From contig NZ_FWFV01000006.1 of the NCBI RefSeq assembly GCF_900172315.1, positions 1-64,000 on the forward strand: DNA of 64,000 nt, read 5' to 3'. The notes beneath the pieces are model-generated. The model was given only the letters and a program-made list of their open reading frames with translations, was not told where the DNA came from and ran no database searches. The position numbers and the translations under genes are program-made. Below, piece by piece: positions 26,433 to 35,700 of this stretch. The stretch comes from Palleronia marisminoris (lineage in GTDB: Bacteria; Pseudomonadota; Alphaproteobacteria; Rhodobacterales; Rhodobacteraceae). The number at the start of each line of letters is the position of its first letter. The stretch's first letter is position 1.

Positions 26433-27412
26433 ACGAAGGCCACCTCGCGGTCCAGCAATTCGCCCGACACGCTGTGCCAGCGCCCCGGAATGGGTAGAGA
26501 GCGGTTCCGGTAGGTCCGCCACGTCATCTTGAGCCGGTCCATCAGGTCGGCATCGTTCGCGATCTCTTCGACCATGCACCACCGGTTCCATTCAAGTGCG
26601 ATCGACCACGAGGGCTCGTCGATGCGGCAATCGGGCAGCCGGTAGTGCCAGGCAGGCCGGCCGCTCTTGCGTGCCATCTGCGGGACGGCCCGAGCCACGG
26701 CCTCGGGGTTCAGGTGCTTGAGGAGCGGCAGCGCGTCCAGCGCATGGTTCCGGTCGGGCGCGACCGAGAGGTAGGCATCCGTCAGCCGCTCGAAGGTCCA
26801 GTCGAGGCGCGAGTCGCAGAGCCGGTCCACCAGCTCGGACGGGTAGGTGTCCACGAAAGGCTGCACCCGCCGCGCCGCGTCGAGCTGCATCTTCTCGCGC
26901 ATCCAGTCCTCGATCAGCGCGAAGGCGGTCAGGGTCGGGAGGATGTCGTCCAGAGCGACGCCGGGGAGGGCCACGTTCAGGTGAACGCCGAACCCCAGAA
27001 GCAGTCCCGACTGGGTGCCGGTGCCACCGGCGGCGCTGAGGGCGCGGCACGCGCGGTCGACCTCGGCGATCTGCTCGGGCGGGATGGGAGAGGTCACGAA
27101 CTCCACCGGGATCACCGCGCGGCCAAGGTCGAGGCCCATGCGCGCTATCTGCCCCGCGACCCTGTCGCGCAGGGCAGTGTCCAGCAGGATGTCGATGTCA
27201 CCGATGGCGCTGCCTTCGACGCGACGTTCGTATTCGGCGGTCCGCCTGACCGTGCCGCCCAGCTGGTCCGCCAGGATCGCGCCGACGCGGTCCTCGTTCA
27301 AGCCACCCAGTTCGACCTCGATCCCGACCTTACGGATTTCACCGCCATGCGTCGTGGGAACGGGAAGAGACTTCAGATCCGGCATGGCCCACGAACGCGG
27401 CGTGGGGGGCAT
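26429..27412 (-). CDS. Amidoligase-family enzyme (Amidoligase_2)
   Basis: A 327-residue member of the amidoligase family, a glutamine-synthetase-like ATP-dependent amide-bond former. Visible landmarks are RKVGIEVELGGLNEDRV near the N-terminus (metal/ATP-binding first strand), the acidic GDIDILLDTAL segment, VIPVEFVTSPIPPEQIAEVD, and GFGVHLNVALPG. Family members join amines or amino acids to carboxylates on peptides or lipids; the substrate is unknown. ATG at 27412 is used; ATG at 27385 (MPDLKSLPVP) is an alternative. It is coupled to the amidotransferase by a four-base overlap and follows the phospholipase D-like gene by six bases. Confidence 0.85.
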   Translation of the reverse strand: MPPTPRSWAMPDLKSLPVPTTHGGEIRKVGIEVELGGLNEDRVGAILADQLGGTVRRTAEYERRVEGSAIGDIDILLDTALRDRVAGQIARMGLDLGRAVIPVEFVTSPIPPEQIAEVDRACRALSAAGGTGTQSGLLLGFGVHLNVALPGVALDDILPTLTAFALIEDWMREKMQLDAARRVQPFVDTYPSELVDRLCDSRLDWTFERLTDAYLSVAPDRNHALDALPLLKHLNPEAVARAVPQMARKSGRPAWHYRLPDCRIDEPSWSIALEWNRWCMVEEIANDADLMDRLKMTWRTYRNRSLPIPGRWHSVSGELLDREVAFV

Positions 27413-27418
27413 CGTTCC

Positions 27419-28960
27419 CTAGACCAGCTCTTCGGGCACGCCCGGCAGATTGGTCCCGAAACTCGCGGCGATCGACACGTCGTAGGGCAGCAGGTAGCCC
27501 CCACGGTTGTCGGGCTGGCGCACCGCGTCAAGCTCGGCCTGCTCGCGGACCTGCGGGACGAGAGGCGCGTCATGGTCGATCGGGGTCTCGGGCAGCCAGT
27601 GGGTCATGGACCGCCGCAGGATCTGATCCGCAAGGGCAGAATCCTCGCGCCGGATGCCGGCCTCGGTATCCCAGCGCAGCGACCTTGCGTTGAGGTTGGC
27701 TGAACTGACGATCATCGACCGACGGTCGAAGACGCTGACCTTGGCGTGCACATAGACAAGCGGCGCACCCCCGAAGGTCGAGCGATCGTCCTCGTCCATC
27801 GGACCGGCTTGCGCCGTGCGGCGCTGCACCGGCACCGCGAAGAAACAGCGATCGCCGAACGCCTCCATCACGCGCGAGACGCACTGGGCCTGCAAGTATT
27901 CGCCATAGCGCGAGTCGAGCTTGCGCCGACGCTCGAACGCCACGTCCTCGGGGGCCGCGGGCAGGATCATCAGGAACTCGGCTTCAGGCATCTCCTTGCC
28001 GCGGGCGGCAAGCGCGTCGGCCAGCTTCAGGTCGCGGAAGAACTGCGTCTCGAAGTAGAACTGCCGCTCGGTCCGCGCGATCTCGGCGTAGTGGTTGTCG
28101 CCGATCGAGTTGCGGACGATCGCGGGCGCCATCGAGAAGTGGGTGCTCCGCCACGCCGTCAGGGTCGTGCAGAAGCCGCCGGCCTCTTCGGGGGGATCCG
28201 ACTTGCCCGCGACGGAGTCGAGCATGTTGTCCAGATGGGCCTCGGCCGCCGTTGCGGCCACCTTGTCCCGCACGAGAACCTGCACGTCATGCCACGTCTC
28301 TTCGGCCGAGCGGTGGTGGAGCGGCGTGTCGTAGCGCCGCGGGTTCAGGTCGAGCCCGCCGATATAGAGCACCTCTCCGTCGAACACCGCCAGCTTCTGG
28401 TGGTGCGTCACAGGGTTCAGCCGCGGCGGGCCCATTGCGTACACCTCGAGCTTTCCGTCAGCGTCGAAGCGCAGCCAGTCATGGGTGCCCGGCAGATCCG
28501 CGAAGCTCTGGCGGCGTCGCTCCGCGGGATAGTCGTTCAGGACGTCGCACAGGTCGTGCAGCTCTTGCCGGGCCTTGGGCCAAAGCGCCGCGCGCGGGAG
28601 CTCTCCGACCTCGGCCGGGTGCATGGCCGCGACGATGGAGAGCGGCGCCTCGGGGCCGGCGAGTTCGCGCAGGACCGCGAACTTGCGCATGCTCGACCAC
28701 GTCAGCTCGTGCATGTCCGGGGCGGCGATGGGTTCGAAATCCGAAAGGATCAGGTCGAACCGGACGCCCTTGCCCAGCACGTGAAGGATCAGGTCGAACC
28801 AATCCTCGCCGATCGCCTTGGCCTCGTCGGTCCTGAGCCCGGTCGAGGGGTCGAACACCCGAAAGCCCGCGGCGATACGGGTTTTCGCGCGCAGCATCTC
28901 ACGCTCGAAGGCCGGCCAAGCTTCGCCCGCCGTCAGGAGATACTCGACATCGCCGCTCAT
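27419..28960 (-). CDS. Phospholipase D-like protein
   Basis: A 513-residue protein with two HKD motifs: THHQKLAVFDGEVLYIGGLD (about residues 186-205) and YVHAKVSVFDRRSMIVSSAN (about 400-420). Both His-Lys-Asp sets are intact, so it should be an active phosphodiesterase or phosphatidyltransferase. There is no signal peptide (MSGDVEYLLTAGEAWPAFE), which argues for cytoplasmic or membrane-surface action. It overlaps the sensor kinase gene by four bases and so belongs to the nepR-ecfG operon. Cardiolipin synthase activity cannot be excluded, but that group usually carries N-terminal membrane helices. Confidence 0.85.
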   Translation of the reverse strand: MSGDVEYLLTAGEAWPAFEREMLRAKTRIAAGFRVFDPSTGLRTDEAKAIGEDWFDLILHVLGKGVRFDLILSDFEPIAAPDMHELTWSSMRKFAVLRELAGPEAPLSIVAAMHPAEVGELPRAALWPKARQELHDLCDVLNDYPAERRRQSFADLPGTHDWLRFDADGKLEVYAMGPPRLNPVTHHQKLAVFDGEVLYIGGLDLNPRRYDTPLHHRSAEETWHDVQVLVRDKVAATAAEAHLDNMLDSVAGKSDPPEEAGGFCTTLTAWRSTHFSMAPAIVRNSIGDNHYAEIARTERQFYFETQFFRDLKLADALAARGKEMPEAEFLMILPAAPEDVAFERRRKLDSRYGEYLQAQCVSRVMEAFGDRCFFAVPVQRRTAQAGPMDEDDRSTFGGAPLVYVHAKVSVFDRRSMIVSSANLNARSLRWDTEAGIRREDSALADQILRRSMTHWLPETPIDHDAPLVPQVREQAELDAVRQPDNRGGYLLPYDVSIAASFGTNLPGVPEELV

Positions 28961-30672
28961 GGTTCGTCGGCGAATTCGCTGGGCATGAAGGTCACGTCCA
29001 CGACGAAGGCCCCGTCGGTCTCGCCGATCTCGCTACGGGCATCCAGTTGCATGGCGAAGGCGCCCATCAGCTGAGTCCCCAGCCCCGTCGTGGTGCGGCT
29101 TTCGTCGCTGAGCGGATCGCCGAGCGAGTTCGCGACCCGCAGCTTCACCTCGCCGCTCGGAAGCGCCGCCAGCTTCAGCTCGATCCAAGGCTCGCCTTCC
29201 GCCGGCCGGCCCACGTATTTCATGGCGTTCGTCATCGTCTCGGTGACAAGCAGGGACAGGGGCACGGCCTGGTCGGGATACAGCGACACCGGGTCCACCG
29301 AGATGTCCAGCTTGACCCCCTGCTTGACCACCTCGGAATTGCGCAGGCTCTGCGCGACCAGCTCTTCGATGAGCTGGGACGAATTCACCCGGCTCAGCAC
29401 CGACGCCTGGTAGAGGTTGCGGTGGATCGTGGCGAGGCCCAGCACCCGGTCCTGCAGACGGCGCAGGATGAAGCGCGTCTCGTCGTGGGTCGCCTTCCTG
29501 AGCTGCATGTTCATCATCGACGCGATGAGCTGGAGGTTGTTCTTCACCCGGTGGTGAACCTCCTTCAGCAGGACGTCCTTCTCGTGCAGGTTGTTCTCCA
29601 GGTCGGCCTCGTCGCGAACGATCCGTTCGGTCATCTGGTGGAACGCTTCGATCACCTCTCGCAGGTCCGAGGGCGTGTCCGCCGCGTATGTCGGCGCCAT
29701 GATGCGGCGGTTCGCCGTGAACGCGCGGATCCGCAGGCGGAGGTAGCGGATGTGTCGCACGACAAGGCGGTGCACGGCGAAATAGGCCACGCCGATCGAC
29801 ACCAGCCACATCAGGATCGGGAACAGGATCGCGCTTGCCGCGGTCAGGCCCGAGGTGCGGATCGCGTTCGCCGGCCAGATCGCAAGCGCGTAGATCTCGT
29901 TCTGGATCAACGGGGCCACGGTGTAGAACCGCTCCTCTCCCGAGACAGCATCGCTGCGGAAGCTCACCGTCTCTTCGCCGGCAAGTGCCGTCAGGGCGCG
30001 GTCCGCGGGCAGCGCAAGTTCAAGCGCCTCGAGATCGCCGTCCGCCCAGAGGATCTCGCCCGACTCGGTGAATGTCGTGGTGAATATCGGATCGAGCCCC
30101 ACGTTCCGCGCCGTGGGCAGCCTGAGGCTCTGCTGCGGGACCGACATGGCGATATACCCGATCGGCACCTCGTTCACGACCACCGGCTCGGTAATGACCA
30201 CCACGCTGCGTTGCGAGATCTTTCCGACGACGGCCTCGATCTGGGGGACCGGATCATCGAGATACGAGCGGTAGGCATCGGTATCCCGAACGTCGGTGCC
30301 TGCCCCGTCCGAGGCGCAGACGGCATATCCGTCCGCCGACACGAATCCCGCGAAGGCAATCGTCTTGCTCGACCGGACGAAATTCTGCATCCGCTCGGAA
30401 CATAGGGTCGGATCGTTCAGGATCGTCGGCGCGAACTCGGCCGCCATCTGCGCCGCGCCCCGCACGCGCAGCAGCGTCTCGCGCTCGGTCGTGGCGGCGG
30501 ACAAGGTGACGCCGGTCAGCGCGGCCTCGGCGGTGCGGTCGGCCTCGCTGATCACGCGGTACGTCTGCACCATCGCGATCAGTCCGATCGGCAGGAGCGC
30601 GAGGCCCAGAAGCGCCACGAGCCTCACATCCAGCCGGTCGAGGCCGTTGATCCCGCCGCCACCGCTCAGCAT
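28957..30672 (-). CDS. Membrane sensor histidine kinase (HisKA_2 type) of the general stress response
   Basis: A 571-residue kinase. Transmembrane helices at about 18-38 and 276-300 enclose a periplasmic sensory domain (residues 40-275, Cache-like). A linker follows, then a dimerisation domain with the HisKA_2 motif LLKEVHHRVKNNLQL, the phospho-acceptor being His373 or His374, and a C-terminal ATPase domain with ETMTNAMKYVG as N box and TGLGTQLMGAFAMQL as G box. Kinases of this class phosphorylate PhyR in alphaproteobacteria. It begins one base after the ecfG stop codon, supporting that role. The signal is not evident. Confidence 0.92.
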   Translation of the reverse strand: MLSGGGGINGLDRLDVRLVALLGLALLPIGLIAMVQTYRVISEADRTAEAALTGVTLSAATTERETLLRVRGAAQMAAEFAPTILNDPTLCSERMQNFVRSSKTIAFAGFVSADGYAVCASDGAGTDVRDTDAYRSYLDDPVPQIEAVVGKISQRSVVVITEPVVVNEVPIGYIAMSVPQQSLRLPTARNVGLDPIFTTTFTESGEILWADGDLEALELALPADRALTALAGEETVSFRSDAVSGEERFYTVAPLIQNEIYALAIWPANAIRTSGLTAASAILFPILMWLVSIGVAYFAVHRLVVRHIRYLRLRIRAFTANRRIMAPTYAADTPSDLREVIEAFHQMTERIVRDEADLENNLHEKDVLLKEVHHRVKNNLQLIASMMNMQLRKATHDETRFILRRLQDRVLGLATIHRNLYQASVLSRVNSSQLIEELVAQSLRNSEVVKQGVKLDISVDPVSLYPDQAVPLSLLVTETMTNAMKYVGRPAEGEPWIELKLAALPSGEVKLRVANSLGDPLSDESRTTTGLGTQLMGAFAMQLDARSEIGETDGAFVVDVTFMPSEFADEP

Positions 30673-30673
30673 G

Positions 30674-31249
30674 TCAGCCCTGCCGGGACTGACGCGACTG
30701 CGAAGACGCTATGATCGAGTCGTTGGTCGTATCTCCGATGACCGGGTCTTCGTCCGGGTCGAGCCCCATGAGCTCGGCCAGGCGCCGGCGACCACGGTTG
30801 GCACGGCTCTTGATCGTGCCGACGGCGACGCCGCACATATCGGCGGCTTCCTCGTAGGCAAAGCCGCTGGCTCCCACGAGCATCAGCGCCTCGCGCTGCT
30901 CGTCGGGCAACTGCTCGAACGCCTTGCGGAAGTCGTTCATCGCCAAGCGGCCGTCGTGCGCCGGCTTTTCCGACAAGGAGGCGGCCATGGCACCGTCCAC
31001 GTCCGCAACCTCTCGCTTCGCCTTGCGGCGGATCGAGTAGAAGGCATTGCGCTGGATCGTGAACAACCATGCACGGAGATTGGTGCCCGGTTGGAACTTG
31101 TCCATGTTCTTCCAGGCTTTCTCGATCGTGTCCTGCACCAGGTCATCGGCCGCGGCCGAATTTCTGGTCAGGGACATGGCGAAAGCTCGGAGCGCGCCCA
31201 GATGTTCGACAAGCTCGTCCCGGGGATCGCGATGCACGCCATCAGCCAT
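30674..31249 (-). CDS. ecfG: General stress response sigma factor EcfG
   Basis: A 191-residue ECF sigma factor (EcfG group). Region 2 is LGALRAFAMSLTRNSAAADD followed by LVQDTIEKAWKNMDKFQPGT, and region 4 is FEQLPDEQREALMLVGASGF with the recognition helix in GVAVGTIKSRANRGRRRLAE. It directs RNA polymerase to GGAAC-N16/17-GTT promoters, which occur three times in this window. NepR holds it inactive until phosphorylated PhyR takes NepR away. It overlaps nepR by eight bases and is followed directly by the sensor kinase gene. Confidence 0.95.
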   Translation of the reverse strand: MADGVHRDPRDELVEHLGALRAFAMSLTRNSAAADDLVQDTIEKAWKNMDKFQPGTNLRAWLFTIQRNAFYSIRRKAKREVADVDGAMAASLSEKPAHDGRLAMNDFRKAFEQLPDEQREALMLVGASGFAYEEAADMCGVAVGTIKSRANRGRRRLAELMGLDPDEDPVIGDTTNDSIIASSQSRQSRQG

Positions 31250-31406
31250 CCGAGTCCCTCTCGCTGGTGCCGTCCTGGTTCTTCAGTTTTGCAAGAAGCT
31301 CCTTGAAACGATCAGGGATGTCCTCTTCGTTGTTCTCGAAATAGACACGACGGAGATTTTCGTCGATCTGCCGCATCACGTTCGACGTCTTGTTGTCTTT
31401 CGACAT
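31242..31406 (-). CDS. nepR: Anti-sigma factor NepR
   Basis: A 54-residue anti-sigma factor. The conserved NepR core is present: VMRQIDENLRRVYFENNEED, then IPDRFKELLAKLKNQ, two helices that clamp EcfG or, alternatively, the sigma-like domain of PhyR. It starts with ATG at 31406 and overlaps ecfG, so the anti-sigma and sigma factors are made in a fixed ratio. Its promoter faces phyR in a shared 31-base element. Confidence 0.95.
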   Translation of the reverse strand: MSKDNKTSNVMRQIDENLRRVYFENNEEDIPDRFKELLAKLKNQDGTSERDSDG

Positions 31407-31449
31407 AAGTTGGATGCCACTCAGCTGATTTGATTTTTTGCGCACGCTT

Positions 31450-31475
31450 GGAACCAACGTGCCTTCTAACTGTTT
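31450..31475 (+). promoter_or_regulatory. EcfG-type promoter of phyR
   Basis: GGAAC at 31450-31454 is followed after 17 bases by GTTT at 31472-31475, matching the EcfG consensus. The phyR start codon is about 40 bases downstream, so phyR is expected to be activated by the sigma factor it releases. Confidence 0.85.
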
Positions 31476-31480
31476 GTTCC
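31456..31480 (-). promoter_or_regulatory. EcfG-type promoter of nepR-ecfG
   Basis: On the minus strand GGAAC (31480-31476) is followed after 17 bases by GTT (31458-31456). It uses the same bases as the phyR promoter in mirror image: each promoter's -35 is the complement of the other's -10 region. It drives nepR, whose start codon is about 50 bases downstream. Confidence 0.85.
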
Positions 31481-31513
31481 AAAATAAATGTGCGACTAGG
31501 GACTTATATCATC

Positions 31514-32338
31514 ATGCCATCACGGTCCGAGCAGGTCGATCTCTCAGAGGTCATCGGAGACGAACTTCCTTACCTTCGCAGGTACGCCCGCGCGTTGACC
31601 GGGTCCCAGCGAACCGGTGACAACTATGCCGCCGCCACACTGGAAGCAATCCTGCAGGAACCGGGGATCTTCGAACGATCTCTCGCCCCGAAGACGGCGC
31701 TGTTCCGCGCGTTCCACATGATCTGGTCCACGGCCGGCGCGCCCACGGCCGATACCGAGGACCCGGCGAACCGGCTGGAAAGCCGCGCCCTCGACCACAT
31801 GGCGGGCCTGACGAACAACACCCGCGAAGCGCTGCTGCTGTCGACGATCGAAGGGTTCGACTTCGACGAGATCGGCCGCATCATGGATGTCGACGGGGAC
31901 GAGGCGTCGTCGCTGGTAGATATCGCCATCACCGAGATGGAGAAATCGATGACCGGCAAGGTCATGATCATCGAGGACGAGGCGATCATCGCGATGGACA
32001 TCCACTCCATCGTGTCCGAGATGGGCCACAAGATCACCGGCATCGCCCGGACCCGCGACGCGGCGGTCGAACTTGGCGCCCGCGAGAAGCCCGACCTGAT
32101 CCTCGCCGACATCCAGCTGGCGGACAATTCCTCGGGCATCGACGCGGTGAACGACATCCTCGCGCAGTTCGGGGACATCCCGACGATCTTCATTACCGCC
32201 TTCCCCGAGCGTCTGCTGACCGGCGACAAGCCCGAGCCGGCCTTCCTGATCGCCAAGCCCTACTCGGAGGAACAGGTGCGCTCGGCGGTGAGCCAGGCGA
32301 TGTTCTTCTCGTCGACGGAGTCCCTCAAGGCGAACTGA
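31514..32338 (+). CDS. phyR: General stress response regulator PhyR
   Basis: The anti-anti-sigma regulator, 274 residues. Residues 1-145 are a sigma-factor mimic (DELPYLRRYARALTGSQRTG and the region-4-like NTREALLLSTIEGFDFDEIG). Residues 149-265 form a receiver domain with the acidic pocket in MIIEDEAIIAMD, the phospho-acceptor Asp199 in LILADIQL, and Lys248 in LIAKPYS. On phosphorylation it binds NepR and frees EcfG. ATG at 31514 has AGGGA about 11 bases upstream. It is divergent from nepR-ecfG and shares its promoter element, and a strong terminator follows. Confidence 0.96.
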   Translation: MPSRSEQVDLSEVIGDELPYLRRYARALTGSQRTGDNYAAATLEAILQEPGIFERSLAPKTALFRAFHMIWSTAGAPTADTEDPANRLESRALDHMAGLTNNTREALLLSTIEGFDFDEIGRIMDVDGDEASSLVDIAITEMEKSMTGKVMIIEDEAIIAMDIHSIVSEMGHKITGIARTRDAAVELGAREKPDLILADIQLADNSSGIDAVNDILAQFGDIPTIFITAFPERLLTGDKPEPAFLIAKPYSEEQVRSAVSQAMFFSSTESLKAN

Positions 32339-32356
32339 GCGAACGGCGATCCGACG

Positions 32357-32392
32357 AAAAAGGGCGACCCTTCACAGGGGTCGCCCTTTTTT
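32357..32392. terminator. Bidirectional intrinsic terminator between phyR and the DUF1328 gene
   Basis: A 12-bp stem (AAAGGGCGACCC with GGGTCGCCCTTT) has a 7-base loop, T residues follow on the plus strand and A residues precede it. It can stop transcription from both convergent genes. Confidence 0.9.
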
Positions 32393-32418
32393 CATGGCCC
32401 TGAGTGGCCGCAAGCGCC

Positions 32419-32601
32419 CTAGCGCATGTCGTCGGAATCGTGCTCGTGCGCCATTTTCGCGGCAACCAGCACAAGTGCCACGCCCAGGAAGACGAAAAAG
32501 AGGGTCTGGGCCACGCCAGCGACGAGCGTCGCCTGTCCGCCGAAGCCGAACAGACCCGAGGTGAGTGCAACGGTAAATGATACGTATGCCCAATAGATCA
32601 T
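32419..32601 (-). CDS. DUF1328-family small membrane protein
   Basis: A 60-residue membrane protein with two transmembrane helices (MIYWAYVSFTVALTSGLFGF and TLFFVFLGVALVLVAAKM) joined by a glycine-rich turn, and a short charged tail (HEHDSDDMR). The LFGFGG turn is the DUF1328/YtjA signature. ATG at 32601 is chosen because it matches the family start and has GGGAAA upstream; the frame extends to 32634 without support. The function is unknown, but an EcfG promoter about 40 bases upstream puts it in the general stress regulon. Confidence 0.85.
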   Translation of the reverse strand: MIYWAYVSFTVALTSGLFGFGGQATLVAGVAQTLFFVFLGVALVLVAAKMAHEHDSDDMR

Positions 32602-32639
32602 GTCGCGTTTCCCAACATTCCACTCCCCCCGCATGGAGA

Positions 32640-32663
32640 AACCGCCTGCGGCGATGCAGTTCC
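32640..32663 (-). promoter_or_regulatory. EcfG-type promoter of the DUF1328 gene
   Basis: On the minus strand GGAAC (32663-32659) is followed after 16 bases by GTTT (32642-32639), about 40 bases before the start codon. It matches the consensus and spacing of the promoters at the nepR/phyR junction. Confidence 0.8.
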
Positions 32664-32716
32664 TGCCTGAATGTCAAAAAATGTAGCTTCTACCCTGAGC
32701 AGCGTGGGAACGTGAC

Positions 32717-35700
32717 TTAATAGTCGCGTTCGAAGAACACCCCCAGGGACGTCTCTCCCTCGTTCGACGCGGCTCCGCGTACGGTGATCGAGTCGGTGAC
32801 GTCGAGGTTCAGGTTGATCTCGGCCTCACCCTCGGAGTCGACGTTCACGCTGGAATAGACGTTCTCGGACAGGTAGGCGCCGGCCTGCAGCCCCACGTTG
32901 CCTTCCTCGTCCGTCGTCACGTCCAGATCATCGAGGCCCGTGGACTCCCTCAGGTTCTCGATGATGCCGATGCCGCCCCGGCCCGACAGGGTCGCCACGG
33001 CATTCGCCAGCTGCGCGGCCTGCAACGCCGAGATGTTGTCGATCGACCGGCCGAAGAGCAGCCGTGACAGCACCTCGTCCTCGGGCAGCTCGGGCTCGGA
33101 CGAGAAGGTGATGTCGGGTTCGGTCGCTTCGCCCTCGACGATGATCAGCACCGTGACGTCGTCGTCGGTCTCGGTCCGCGCAACCAGGCGGATCGTCGGA
33201 GTGAAATCGCCCGCCAGCGTCACGTAGCCCTCGGTCAGGGTGATCCGCTGGCCCAGCAGGTCGATCCGACCCCGGATCAGCTCGAACCGCCCGGTAGGGA
33301 TGACGTTCGCCGTGGTCCCGCCAAGCGTCAGCTGGCCGCCAAGCTCGGCGTCGAGGCCCCGCCCGCGGACGAAAATCTGGTCTTCCGCCAGGATCGTCAG
33401 GTCCAGCCCATAGACGACGGCCGGGCCCGCATCGGCCTCGGCATCCTCCGCGTCGACCAGATCGGCACGGGCGCGCGTGCGATAGACGTCCTTGGGTTCG
33501 TTCACATGGACCAGCCCGGCCGGGATCGGTCCCGTCGCCCCCAGCCCCGTCGACGGCACCCGGATCTCGGTCTGGCCCAGGATCACCGTCCCGCCAATCA
33601 CGGCACCCCCGGTCAACGGCCCGGTCAGCGTGACCCGGCCATTCGCGACGGTCCGGTAGAGGCGGGGATCCTCGACCACCACCCGGTTCAGTTCCACCCC
33701 CAGATCGGCAGGGTAGCCGCCCGACAGGCCAATGGTGCCGGCAAGCGCGAGCGTGCCCCCCTCCTGCTTGTCGGCGGTGACGTTCAGGACCACCTGGTCG
33801 CCCTGAATCTGCGCGGTCCCGTTGATGTCGTTCAACACGAACGGCACGCTGGGATCGACGAGCCGCCCGCCCGAGACGGTCACCGTCCCACCAAGCGAGG
33901 TCAAAGCTAGCGGCCCGTTCAGGCTGAGGTCGTAGCTTGCCGTCCCGCTGAGCGCGCGGTTGCCCAGATACGGGTTCGCCAGCCGCAGGGGCGCGTCGCC
34001 CGTGATGTCGATATTCGCCTGATTGAAGCTTTCGGCGACCGTACCGTCGATCCGCGCGGTCAGACCCTGCGGCCCCGTTAGCGCCACGTCGAGCGTGATG
34101 TTCGACCCGGATTGCCCCACACTTCCCTGCGCCGTCACCGGGCCGCTAAAGTTGGGCACATAGGCACCAAGATCCGCCAGCCGCGCGTCGAGGGTCAGGT
34201 TGCTCGCCCCGCCCAGGATCGCGCCGTTCGCCTGCGCGTCGAGGCCCGGCGCGTCGAGCTGGAAGCGCTGCACCTGGATCGGCGCGTTCGGGCCGCTTCG
34301 GCTGGCTTCGGCGGTCAGGGTCGTCGTGCCGCCCGACAGAAGCTGATCGACCTGCGGCACCCCAACGCGCAGGTTGTTGGCCTGCGCATTCGCCGTCCCG
34401 TCGAACCGGCTGCCGTCCAACGCTGCCTCTCCCTCGGCCTCAAGGGTCACGGAGCCCGACAGCGACCTGCCGGCCAGACGCGAAAAGCGCGAAATGTCCT
34501 GCGCCTGCAGGTTCACCCGGCCATCGAAGGCCGGCGTGGCGTCGAGGTTGCTCACCTCGCCCAGCAGGTCCACGACCACGCCCGCGCCGTCGCCGTCCAG
34601 CGCGACCTGCCACGCATCGCCGGTCTCTTCGGCCACGAGGTTGACGGTCGCACGCCCCGACAGCTCGGGAAGCACATCCGACAGCTCGGCGACAGTCACG
34701 TTGGCCTGCAGAGCGTTCGCATCCGGCCCGCCATAGCTGCCTTCGGCCACGGCGTTGATCTGCGGGTTTTCCACCTGCAATGTCTCGATCTGCAGCGTCT
34801 CGCCATCCTTTTCCGCCGCCACGTCGAAGGTCGTCAGCCCTTCGAGCAGCCGGTCGACCTCCGGCTGACCGATGGCAAGGTTGCGGGTCGTGCCGCTGGC
34901 CTCGACCGCCGCTTCGCTCAGATCGAACCGGGTGCGGCCGTCCAGCGACAGGTCCACGGCGCCACCCAGTTCGCGGTTCGCAATCCGGGAGAACACGCTC
35001 AGATCATCCACCTCGACCTCGGCCGTGCCATCGACAAGGGGAGAGACCCCCTCGGTCCGCAGATCCTCGACCGTCGCATCGGCCACGATCTGCGCGCCGG
35101 CCCCGGTGGCATCCACATCCAGCGACCAGACGTCCCCGTCCTCGGTCGCGTCGAGGATGATCGTCGCGGGGCCGCGCATCTCGGGGATCACGTCCCCCAG
35201 CTCGTCCAGTTCCACCTGCAACCGCGCCGAGCTGTCGCCGGGATTGATATCGCCCTGGCCTTGGACGGAGATCTGCGGGTTCTCGAGCGTCAGCTCGTTC
35301 ACGTCGATCGCGTCGCCGTCCTTCGCCGCGTCGATGCTCAATTCGGTCACGCCGGACAGCAGCCGGTCCACCTCTTCAATTCCGATCTCGAGATTGCGCG
35401 CCGTTCCCTCGGCGTCGATCGCTGCCTCGCTCAGGTCGAACCGACCACTGCCGGTCAGGGACATATCTACCGTCCCGCCCAGTTCGCGGTTCGCGAGCGA
35501 CGAGAAGACACTCAGATCATCCACCTCGACCTCGGCCGTGCCGTCGACAAGGGGAGAGACCCCCTCGGTCCGCAGATCCTCGATCGTCGCGTCGGCCACG
35601 ATCTCTGCGCCGGCGCCCGAGGCGTCCACGTCCAGCGTCCAGACATCCCCCTCCTCGGTCGCGTCGAGGGTGATCGTCGCCGGGCCTTGCATTTCGGGGA

